A stretch of DNA of 11,832 nt from the NCBI GenBank assembly GCA_030123645.1, contig JASJYE010000041.1:1-11832 (forward strand), given 5' to 3'. The DNA comes from Candidatus Hydrogenedentota bacterium (GTDB lineage Bacteria > Hydrogenedentota > Hydrogenedentia > Hydrogenedentales > GCA-2746185). The notes beneath the pieces are model-generated. The model saw nothing but the letters and a program-made list of their open reading frames with translations. It had not been told where the DNA came from and ran no database searches. The stretch's first letter is position 1; each line of letters starts with the position of its first letter. The position numbers were made by a program, and so were the translations under genes. Positions 1 through 7,389 of the stretch are shown piece by piece.

Positions 1-212
1 ATCACGGACCCGTCTTCATTCGCCTTTCGCCTGGTAACGATCGGCACGGCGGCTAGTTGGAGGGAAGGGTACTCCGAGCGGCGGGCCCAAGTCACCCCAG
101 CAGTTGCTAAACGGCTGCGCGCATTAGCTTGTGAATCCTGTCAATCTTGTCAAAATATAGCTTTTGATACAGGCCTTAGGCCGTGGTGAGAACTTTTCTC
201 TGGCGGACCCCC
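1..212. other. Left-edge stretch without a supportable gene
   Basis: No recognisable gene is present. On the plus strand, frame 1 is open from the edge to a TGA at 186-188, and frame 3 is open to a TAG at 54-56 with a short peptide containing GPVFIRLSPG. Either could be the last codons of a convergent gene lying off the window, but neither shows a family signature and the end of the frame-1 reading runs through a dispersed repeat. A small GGCC-TTA-GGCC palindrome lies near 172-182, downstream of the oxidoreductase stop, without a following T-run that would make it a clear terminator. Confidence 0.3.
130..154. repeat. Half copy of the dispersed GACAGGATT element
   Basis: The stretch reads TGTGAATCCTGTCAATCTTG followed by TCAAAA. 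It closely matches the right arms of the longer elements at 2961-3093 and 9866-9993. No left arm is present nearby, so this looks like a solitary or truncated copy. It lies about 60 bases downstream of the molybdenum hydroxylase gene. Confidence 0.6.
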
Positions 213-2383
<2,171 letters not shown>

Positions 2384-2384
<1 letters not shown>

Positions 2385-2863
2385 CACGCGCCCGCCCCCG
2401 TAGTTTGCCGCGCCGCGCGGCGAACAGCGTTGAGAATACTGGGGTAGCCGCAGCAGCGGCAGAGATTGCCGTTCATCCACTCGACGATCTGCGCGTCGGT
2501 CGGGCTGGGGTTCTGCTCGAGCAGCGACACGGCCGTCAGGATCATGCCCGTCGCGCAGAAGCCGCACTGCATCGCGCCCTCAGCGATAAACGCTTCCTGA
2601 ACGGGATGGAGCGCGTCGCCCTCGGCCAGACCCTCGATGGTCACGATACGCGTGCCGTCCGCCTTAGTGATCGGCGTATCGCATGCGGTGACAGGGCGGC
2701 CGTCCATCAGCACCGTGCACGCGCGGCATTCTCCCTCGCCACAGCCGTACTTCGCGCCGGTGAGTTGCAGATCCTCGCGGATGACATCGAGGAGCGGGCG
2801 ATCGGGCTCCGTCTCGACGGTCTTCGGCTCGCCGTTGACCACAAGTTTCACCGTGATGATCAT
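2384..2863 (-). CDS. Molybdenum hydroxylase small subunit with two [2Fe-2S] clusters
   Basis: The 159-aa protein carries electrons from the Moco site of its partner to an external acceptor. An N-terminal plant-type ferredoxin domain holds C41, C46, C49 and C61 (YGCGEGECRACTV). The C-terminal helical domain holds C100 and C103 (QCGFCATGM) and C135 and C137 (NLCRCCGYPS), the standard second cluster; Q99 precedes C100 as in families where it contacts the cofactor. The length is typical. The start at 2863 is preferred over an in-frame codon at 2902 because AAGGGAG lies 7 bases upstream of it and the protein then begins directly with the ferredoxin beta strand (MIITVKLVVNG). It has no signal peptide and is presumably exported bound to the Tat-bearing subunit, which starts on the last base of its stop codon. 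Confidence 0.95.
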
Positions 2864-2870
2864 TGCCCGT

Positions 2871-2877
2871 CTCCCTT
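2871..2877 (-). promoter_or_regulatory. Ribosome binding site of the 2Fe-2S subunit
   Basis: On the minus strand AAGGGAG stands 7 bases before the ATG at 2863. It decides the start in favour of 2863 over the upstream in-frame codon at 2902. Confidence 0.75.
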
Positions 2878-2883
2878 CGCAAG

Positions 2884-2925
2884 ATTCTCTTAGAATCGCC
2901 AAGACGCCAAGGGCGCTAAGAGAAT
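2884..2925. repeat. Perfect 10-bp inverted repeat upstream of the molybdenum hydroxylase operon
   Basis: ATTCTCTTAG (2884-2893) and CTAAGAGAAT (2916-2925) are exact reverse complements around a 22-base spacer that itself contains CGCCAAGACGCCAAGGGCG. It begins 20 bases upstream of the 2Fe-2S start codon, just beyond its ribosome binding site, so it would lie in the 5' leader or promoter. The spacer resembles the TTGGCGTCTTGG core of the dispersed elements read on the other strand, so it may be a degenerate repeat rather than an operator. Confidence 0.6.
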
Positions 2926-2960
2926 AACACTACCAAATGGGAACAAAACTTCTGAGTTTT

Positions 2961-3093
2961 TTTGACAGGATTTACATGATGAACAAGATTGTAATGCGTT
3001 TTCATCTATGTCCCACTAGAAAGAGGTCATTTGGCGCTTTTGGCGTCTTGGTGGTTCAAAAATCGTGTCAATCCTGTAAATCCGGTCAAGAAA
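2961..3093. repeat. Dispersed element copy A with inverted GACAGGATT arms
   Basis: The left arm TTTGACAGGATTTACATGAT (2961-2980) and the right arm TGTCAATCCTGTAAATCCGG (3067-3086) are roughly reverse complementary. Between them lies the core TTGGCGTCTTGGTGGTTCAA at 3040-3059, continuing AAA, which is identical to the core at 9937-9959. The same order of left arm, core and right arm occurs at 9866-9993. The arms differ in base detail between copies while keeping pairing potential. Confidence 0.75.
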
Positions 3094-3286
3094 ACGAATA
3101 CGCCCACGACAAGATCCATCCTACGCCCGAACCCGACGCGCATCAAGCGGACCTCCCTGTCGGTATGGATGCCACGGGGGCCATAGCCGAAGTCCTTTGG
3201 GAGTGTCTTCAAAGCCATCGCTAAACACCCCCAAACTGCGCTTGGCGGTGGCACCCATCGGTAGGTGGACGGCGGGGCAGCAGTTT

Positions 3287-3307
3287 TAGGGTGGGGTTTG
3301 CCCCACC
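3287..3307. repeat. GTGGGG palindrome, copy 1
   Basis: GGTGGGG-TTTG-CCCCACC forms a 7-bp stem with a 4-base loop (3290-3307), preceded by TAG. A near-identical sequence lies in reverse orientation at 3424-3443. Confidence 0.6.
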
Positions 3308-3373
3308 ACTCGAAGCCCAGGGAGTGTCCCCTTATTCTACGCGCTATTTCCCTATAAGACTTCCCCCAACGTC

Positions 3374-3393
3374 ATTCCCGCGAAGGCGGGAAT
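3374..3393. repeat. ATTCCCGC palindrome
   Basis: ATTCCCGC-GAAG-GCGGGAAT is a perfect 8-bp stem with a 4-base loop. Palindromes of this form are common dispersed intergenic repeats in many bacteria. It lies between the two GTGGGG palindromes. Confidence 0.7.
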
Positions 3394-3423
3394 CTGCAGG
3401 AGCCGCGATCGCCACGCGAATCG

Positions 3424-3443
3424 ATGGGGCAAGCCCCACCCTA
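3424..3443. repeat. GTGGGG palindrome, copy 2, inverted
   Basis: Read on the minus strand this is TAGGGTGGGGCTTGCCCCAT, differing from copy 1 at two of twenty positions. It could form a hairpin alone or pair with copy 1 across the intervening ATTCCCGC palindrome. Confidence 0.6.
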
Positions 3444-3502
3444 CTCTAGGCAATTGCCTCTGCGAAGCTCCGCGACCTCTGCGGTAAAAAAGTTTTAGTA
3501 TT

Positions 3503-4021
3503 CTAGACCGGATACCGCCATGGCGTATCGGGTTGCTCCGCATCCTCGTCCAAGGTCCAATTCGGGATGGCCAAATCGTCTGAGACGTCGTTAAAGACCA
3601 TGCGGACGCGGCTGCCGATGCCGACGCGCTCGACTTCCTCGGGCGGGGCAAGCTTTCCCTCGGGCGTGACGAGATTCCCGATGACTCGAATCGACTCGTG
3701 CTCGGTCGGTTTACCCTTTTGCGTGTCAAGATCGACCAGCAGAACGAGATAGGGGAGGTGCTCCTTGAATGCTGGCTGAATGGCGTGATGAATTTCGCTG
3801 TAGGAGTGCACCGTGCCTTTCCCTTCGATCGCGACCCAGCTCGCTTCAGGATTCGCGCACCAGGGGCAGGCCGTCGTGGGCGGATAGCGCAAGAGTTTAC
3901 ACTCCGTGCATTCCTGAAGCCGGAATTCATGCTCCGCACAGAAGCGGAAATACGACAGGTTCCCGCTGTCAAAATCCTCAATCCGAAGCGGCATGCCCAG
4001 GTATTCGCCTTCAACTGCCAT
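3503..4021 (-). CDS. DUF35 family Zn-ribbon / OB-fold protein, partner of the adjacent thiolase-like protein
   Basis: The 172-aa protein has an N-terminal helical segment, a rubredoxin-like zinc ribbon with C38, C41, C52 and C55 (ECTECK...CPWC), then an OB-fold beginning at GKGTVHSYSEIHHA and running through LPYLVLLVDLD and VIGNLV to IGSRVRMVF. This is the DUF35 architecture found beside SCP2-type thiolases, where the protein forms a complex with the thiolase-like subunit and helps bind acyl-CoA. The ATG at 4021 is chosen because GGGAG stands 6 bases upstream; an in-frame TTG at 4033 is the alternative and lacks a good site. It follows the thiolase-like gene after 36 bases, so the two are almost certainly one operon and probably one complex. 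Close relatives are ChsH2 DUF35 domains; the substrate here is not known. Confidence 0.9.
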   Translation of the reverse strand: MAVEGEYLGMPLRIEDFDSGNLSYFRFCAEHEFRLQECTECKLLRYPPTTACPWCANPEASWVAIEGKGTVHSYSEIHHAIQPAFKEHLPYLVLLVDLDTQKGKPTEHESIRVIGNLVTPEGKLAPPEEVERVGIGSRVRMVFNDVSDDLAIPNWTLDEDAEQPDTPWRYPV

Positions 4022-4057
4022 TGTTTCTCCCAAAAAAAACTTCTTCGGCCCTGTGCA

Positions 4058-5311
4058 CTAACCTCGCCGCATCACCATCCCCGAGCCGTGAGCCGGCGTC
4101 CCCCACCCGAGGTTCGCCGTCACCTCGACATCCTTCACTTGCCGGCACCCGCCCTCGCGGTAATCGTAGGTGTGCTGCCGCTGCCCATCCGGGCCGATGG
4201 GACACGAGTCGTCGACGTCGTTCCGCAGTTGACGTACATTTTCAATGACCATGCTGAGGCCGTGCGTGTAGCCCTCGCAGAGGTGGCTGCCGCTCGTGTT
4301 GTTCGGGCGCTTGCCGCCCAGCCGCATCGTCCCGTCGCTCACGTACTCGCCGCCCTGCCCTTTCTCGCAAAAGCCGTAGTCCTCCAGCTGCAACAGGGTC
4401 GTAAACGTGAACGCGTCGTACGCACCCGTCACGTCGATCTCCTCCGGTCCGACCCCCGCGTTCGGCCAAAGGATGTCCTTGGCGTAGTGTGCGTACACGG
4501 TCGAGATGGGGCCGTGCTGGTAGTGCATGTCGATGCGGGGTTTGCAGCAGCGGCCCACCACGGAACGAATGACCGCGGGCGTGTGGCGGCAGTCCTTCGC
4601 GCGGTCGCGGCTCGTCACGACAATCGCCGTGGCGTTGTCCGTCTCGACGCAGCAATCCAGCAGGTGCAGCGGCTTCACGATCATCCGGCTATTCAGCACG
4701 TCGTCCACGGTCACGCGATTCTTGTACAGCGCCTTCGGGTTGTTTGACGCATGCTCGCTGTGGATGACCTTGACCATCGCGGCCTGTTCCGGCGTCGTCC
4801 CGTAGTCGTGCATGTGCCGCATGAACACAAGGCTGAACGACTGTCCCGGACTTTGCCACCCGTAGGCGCGTTCGTGCAGGCCGTCGCCGACTATCGGGGC
4901 CACGGCGCGGCTGCCCGTGCCGCCGACGCGGTATTGCGTGTAACCGTTCATGGAGCGGAAGACGACGACCGTCCTGCACATGCCCGCCTCGATCACGCCG
5001 ATCGCAATACCGACAAGCGCCTCCGTGCTCCCGCCGCCGCCCATCACGTCCATGTGGAAATTCAGCTGGATGCCCAGGTCAGCCGCGATATGGGCCGAAC
5101 CCGTCGAGTCGGCCATCGAATACGAAAGCATCCCGTCGACGTCCTGCGGCGTCAGGCCCGCGTCCTCGATGGCATTGCGGACGGCCCACGTGCCGAGCGC
5201 GCGCGTAGTGAGGCCCGAGCCGCGCGTGTAGGAGCTCTCGCCTACGCCGACGATGGCGTATTTGTCCCGCAAGTGCTTGGGAGTCGTCGCGTCGATGTCG
5301 CCACTGCTCAT
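4058..5311 (-). CDS. Thiolase-superfamily protein, Ltp2-like, probable acyl-CoA retro-aldolase
   Basis: The 417-aa protein has the fold and length of SCP2/lipid-transfer-type thiolases (YAIVGVGESSYTRGSG near 18-33, an AIEDAG block at 47-52, LGWGTPAHGSG at 401-411). The segment that normally carries the nucleophilic cysteine reads DVMGGGGSTEALVG (88-101) and has none, and the usual GHP histidine motif is replaced by SHLCEGYTHG (342-351). Tyr298 (GAYDAF) and Tyr348 (EGYTHG) are 50 residues apart, as are the active-site tyrosines 294 and 344 that I recall for the steroid side-chain aldolase Ltp2. With the DUF35 partner 36 bases downstream, a retro-aldol cleavage of a beta-hydroxyacyl-CoA is more likely than thiolysis. 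The ATG at 5311 has only a weak AGGAT about 11 bases upstream. Superfamily assignment is secure; the aldolase role is inference. Confidence 0.9.
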   Translation of the reverse strand: MSSGDIDATTPKHLRDKYAIVGVGESSYTRGSGLTTRALGTWAVRNAIEDAGLTPQDVDGMLSYSMADSTGSAHIAADLGIQLNFHMDVMGGGGSTEALVGIAIGVIEAGMCRTVVVFRSMNGYTQYRVGGTGSRAVAPIVGDGLHERAYGWQSPGQSFSLVFMRHMHDYGTTPEQAAMVKVIHSEHASNNPKALYKNRVTVDDVLNSRMIVKPLHLLDCCVETDNATAIVVTSRDRAKDCRHTPAVIRSVVGRCCKPRIDMHYQHGPISTVYAHYAKDILWPNAGVGPEEIDVTGAYDAFTFTTLLQLEDYGFCEKGQGGEYVSDGTMRLGGKRPNNTSGSHLCEGYTHGLSMVIENVRQLRNDVDDSCPIGPDGQRQHTYDYREGGCRQVKDVEVTANLGWGTPAHGSGMVMRRG

Positions 5312-5634
5312 GTGTTGGAATTATCCTACTTGAAACGCTAAGGGGCAGATTGCGAGTGCACATATTAACAATCGGCGCCGGGCGAGTCGACTTTGTTCGC
5401 GTCATACGCGGCAGCCTTATTGCCATGGGAGACCACTCGCGCTTGAGGATAGGCATCGCAGACTGAGCCGCTCGACGGCCTCTTTTTGAACGTCCCGTCA
5501 AGCACTGAGGAAAGCGCAAAGTCAGGGTGGCCCGGGCGTCTCGCCCGCGCTGCTTAGCGCAAACCAAGAAAGGCGTGCAAGATGCCCCCCACCATAGCTC
5601 GTTCCCACGGTCTTCCGTGGGAATGCATACTCTC
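5312..5634. other. Intergenic region with palindromes upstream of the thiolase-like gene
   Basis: No gene is seen. The region holds CGGGCG-TCT-CGCCCG (5533-5547), a 6-bp stem of a kind common as a dispersed repeat, and the REP-like palindrome at 5593-5623. The promoter for the thiolase/DUF35 pair must lie here; an AT-rich TTGTTAATATG stretch about 60 bases above the start (minus strand, near 5365-5375) is a possible part of it, with no convincing second box. Confidence 0.4.
5593..5623. repeat. REP-like palindrome, copy 1, beside the transposase remnant
   Basis: TTCCCACGG-TCTT-CCGTGGGAA is a perfect 9-bp stem with a 4-base loop (5602-5623), preceded by CATAGCTCG. A second copy in the same orientation lies at 7323-7352. 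It stands only 11 bases past the stop codon of a RAYT-type transposase fragment, the usual arrangement of REP sequences and their cognate transposase. Confidence 0.75.
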
Positions 5635-5820
5635 CTACCATTCAGTGGCAACGTCGAGCAGTCCCTCGCGCCCAGCATAATTCCGGGCACTCGAATAGCG
5701 CCAATGCTCCGGCTCGTCCACGTACCCACGGCTTACCGGGTTGTCGTGTATGTACGCGATCTTCTGCTGCATCATCTCATCGCTCTGAATCCATTCCGGA
5801 TGGACCCCTTCGGCAGGTGG
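5635..5820 (-). pseudogene. C-terminal remnant of a REP-associated tyrosine transposase (RAYT, Y1_Tnp family)
   Basis: About 61 codons ending at a TAG match the conserved C-terminus of RAYT proteins: EGVHPEWIQSDEMMQQKIAY, then IHDNPVSRGYV, then EPEHWRYSSARNYAG and GLLDV. RAYT enzymes are single-strand DNA transposases of the HUH class related to TnpA of IS200/IS605 and act on REP palindromes. The N-terminal part with the HUH motif, which should lie at higher coordinates, is absent; instead the PIN-domain gene ends at 5846, about 25 bases from where homology begins. The fragment has no credible start or ribosome binding site, so it is a truncated pseudogene. The REP-like palindrome directly downstream supports the identification. 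Confidence 0.82.
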
Positions 5821-5845
5821 TCTTCTATCAGTCGCCGGTCGTCCG

Positions 5846-6283
5846 TCATTCCGAACCTGCCTTTGACTGCTCAAGACCACTAATCACATTGAGACCTGGA
5901 ATCGCCCTGCCGACGAAATCGCTATCATGGGTCAGCAAGGGAAGTTCGCGATGGACGGCGGTGGCTGCGATCCAGCAGTCGCCCGCAGTGAACCGCCTGC
6001 CTTCTCTGCGGCTGGCTGACATAACGACGGCCCACCCTTTCGCGAGTTCATAATCATACGGAATGACGAGGAAGCGCCGAATGAAAGCATCGAGCTCCTG
6101 ACGTTTGGGTTCAGCCCAATTGTTGTTTTCGGCCCACTCGTGGAGTTCTGCAACGCTCTGAAAGCTCATCGCGAGATTCTTGCCCTTCATGTGGGGCTCG
6201 TAGAAGGAACGTTCCCGCGAATTCTTCTTCCTCGGATGTAACAGGCTGACTACCGTCGTATCGAGGAGAACCACGTCTGCCAT
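5846..6283 (-). CDS. PIN-domain protein, VapC-like toxin candidate
   Basis: The 145-aa protein has the size and acidic residues of VapC-type PIN ribonucleases, which cut RNA with Mg2+ or Mn2+: D8 (VVLLDTTVVSLL), E46 (SVAELHEW), D102 (TAGDCWIAATA) and D120/D122 (LLTHDSDF). The GDCWIAATA and LTHDSDF blocks are typical of the family. The ATG at 6283 is used because its A is the last base of the upstream gene's stop (TAATG), a coupled start seen in toxin-antitoxin pairs; an in-frame extension to 6379 overlaps that gene and is rejected. The upstream gene has an antitoxin-like tail. The PIN domain is certain; that it is a toxin neutralised by its neighbour is inference. It is followed immediately by the RAYT fragment. 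Confidence 0.9.
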   Translation of the reverse strand: MADVVLLDTTVVSLLHPRKKNSRERSFYEPHMKGKNLAMSFQSVAELHEWAENNNWAEPKRQELDAFIRRFLVIPYDYELAKGWAVVMSASRREGRRFTAGDCWIAATAVHRELPLLTHDSDFVGRAIPGLNVISGLEQSKAGSE

Positions 6284-7290
6284 TAGACGTCCTCCTCGGC
6301 TCGAGTCAATCTGCGTTGTTCCCTTCGCTCGGTCAACAAATGACTGAGAAACTGATCCGGATCGCTGTCCGCTGGCCAAAGTGCGGCGATTTCATCAAGA
6401 TCATCCGCAGGCGAGACGCCTTGTTGTTCGATAAGTTCGTCGAGCGAAGTGGGTACCCAGAAAGGCACGGCCCGGGCATCACCCACGGTGAGATTTTCAT
6501 CCGTAACAAGAATCGATTCTACTTCCAGTATCGGCGCCCGACGCTCCTCCGTAATAGCCCGCCCGGTGAGCTTCACGGTTTTGAGCCAGGCTTCTGACAG
6601 CAGTTCCGCGTGGTCGGGTTGGAAGTGGCAGATCCATTTGGTTCCATCGGGCTCCCAAAGGTTTCCCACCAATCCCTGGTGTCCGTTCAACATGTCCAGC
6701 CGGCCAACTTTCGAGGTCCTACCGGTATCAACTGGCTGCCCAAGAAGCGATTGGAGACGCTCCCGGACGTTCGAGTCATACAGTGCTTCTTCCGTTTGCC
6801 TGCCGTTCTCAGAGCGAAAGGATATGGATTCTATGCCGTGCTCGAGGGCAATCCCTATGCCGTTGCAGGTCTGCAAGACTCCCGGATCGAAACCGGTCGG
6901 CGGCCGCGTAGGTGGTTCCGCTTCTCTTGAGATTGTCCCTATCCCATCGATGAACGCTTCGAGGCTTCGCTCGCCTATGTACCCGAACATCTCAAGTTGT
7001 TTTGGCGGCTCGGCGAGTTCCAGAACAGCAATGGCGCTTCCAGGGTGCCAACCCACCAAGAACAGCTGACAAAGCTCTTCGATGTCCTTTTTCTTGCGGC
7101 CGCGCCCTTCAGAAGGATCGCCGTAGAGTACCTGGCCTATGCGCTTCAGGGCCTGCTGTGTTCTGCGAACTATCTCAACGAAATCTGACACTGCAAGGCG
7201 CGGTTCACCGACGTTGGGCCCTTTCATCCGAATTGACAACCTGGGTAGGCTGCCGCTCCTGGAAGGCCGCATGTCATCATCAGTGCTCAT
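6283..7290 (-). CDS. Unknown protein with antitoxin-like C-terminus, coupled to the PIN-domain gene
   Basis: I cannot name a characterised family for this 335-aa protein. No signal peptide or membrane segment is visible. The N-terminal part (about 18-160) looks like a folded soluble domain with RLSIRMKGPN at its start, a helix with paired basic residues and GRGRKKKDIEE (62-72), CQLFLVGWHPGSAIAVLELA (74-93) and GFDPGVLQTCNGIGIALEHG (133-152). A middle part (about 160-275) is strand-rich. The last 60 residues, SLDELIEQQGVSP through IAALWPADSDPDQFLSHLL to LTERREQRR, resemble the C-terminal tails by which antitoxins of PIN-domain toxins bind their partners: a tryptophan-proline, acidic residues, a phenylalanine and a basic end. 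The start has AAGGAG 8 bases upstream. At 335 aa it is several times longer than usual VapB proteins, so it could be a combined sensor and antitoxin. Confidence 0.85.
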   Translation of the reverse strand: MSTDDDMRPSRSGSLPRLSIRMKGPNVGEPRLAVSDFVEIVRRTQQALKRIGQVLYGDPSEGRGRKKKDIEELCQLFLVGWHPGSAIAVLELAEPPKQLEMFGYIGERSLEAFIDGIGTISREAEPPTRPPTGFDPGVLQTCNGIGIALEHGIESISFRSENGRQTEEALYDSNVRERLQSLLGQPVDTGRTSKVGRLDMLNGHQGLVGNLWEPDGTKWICHFQPDHAELLSEAWLKTVKLTGRAITEERRAPILEVESILVTDENLTVGDARAVPFWVPTSLDELIEQQGVSPADDLDEIAALWPADSDPDQFLSHLLTERREQRRLTRAEEDV

Positions 7291-7298
7291 GAGTTACT

Positions 7299-7304
7299 CT
7301 CCTT
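7299..7304 (-). promoter_or_regulatory. Strong ribosome binding site of the antitoxin-like gene
   Basis: AAGGAG on the minus strand stands 8 bases before the ATG at 7290. The downstream PIN gene has no separate site of similar quality and starts on the stop codon of this gene, so expression of the partner would be favoured over the PIN protein. Confidence 0.75.
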
Positions 7305-7322
7305 ATGAAGTTGCGTGGCCCC

Positions 7323-7352
7323 ATAGCTCCTTCCCACCGTCCTCCGTGGGAA
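7323..7352. repeat. REP-like palindrome, copy 2
   Basis: TTCCCACCG-TCCT-CCGTGGGAA (7331-7352) is the copy-1 stem with one mismatch, again preceded by CATAGCTC, and in the same orientation as the copy at 5593-5623. It lies between the DUF1080 stop and the antitoxin-like gene, about 27 bases above that gene's ribosome binding site, where a hairpin in the leader could limit read-through. Confidence 0.7.
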
Positions 7353-7389
7353 CGAGTTATGAGCGCAAGCCCGCCCGGATTGGTGGCGG

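Larger units (their letters stand above)
2864..3502. other. Repeat-rich intergenic region of about 640 bases
   Basis: No gene is supported between the DUF35 gene and the molybdenum hydroxylase operon. The region holds a perfect inverted repeat (2884-2925), a full dispersed element with inverted arms (2961-3093), two oppositely oriented GTGGGG palindromes (3287-3307, 3424-3443), an ATTCCCGC palindrome (3374-3393) and a purine-rich GCAGAGG-type repeat near 3459-3488. A 75-codon minus-strand frame at 3027-3254 ends inside the dispersed element and shows no family feature; its middle part (3100-3250) is the only portion not explained by repeats. The promoter of the molybdenum hydroxylase genes should lie here but no clear boxes are visible. 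Confidence 0.6.

Noticed and set aside
172..182. GGCC-TTA-GGCC palindrome as terminator of the oxidoreductase operon
   Set aside because: Only four paired bases and no T-run follows on the minus strand.
2385..2567. N-terminal extension of the Moco subunit to 2567
   Set aside because: The extension is an Arg-rich shadow of the 2Fe-2S gene; the Tat signal sits correctly behind the ATG at 2384.
2884..3096. Possible CRISPR-like array from clustered short repeats
   Set aside because: The repeats are of different kinds, unequally spaced and arranged as inverted arms, with no regular spacers and no cas gene nearby.
3027..3254. Minus-strand frame of 75 codons between the DUF35 gene and the oxidoreductase
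   Set aside because: Its C-terminal third is the translated dispersed element, and no motif or ribosome binding site supports the remainder.
3352..4014. Minus-strand open frame of 220 codons overlapping the DUF35 gene
   Set aside because: Out of frame with the zinc-ribbon protein, Ser/Arg-rich, and its tail is made of translated intergenic palindromes.
3698..4747. Plus-strand open frame of 349 codons
   Set aside because: Antisense to the DUF35 and thiolase-like genes, crossing the boundary between them; no family motif and no ribosome binding site of note.
4751..5341. Plus-strand open frame of 196 codons
   Set aside because: Antisense shadow of the N-terminal half of the thiolase-like gene, with no recognisable motif.
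6284..6379. N-terminal extension of the PIN protein to 6379
   Set aside because: It would overlap the upstream gene by 97 bases, and the PIN fold begins directly at the ATG at 6283.
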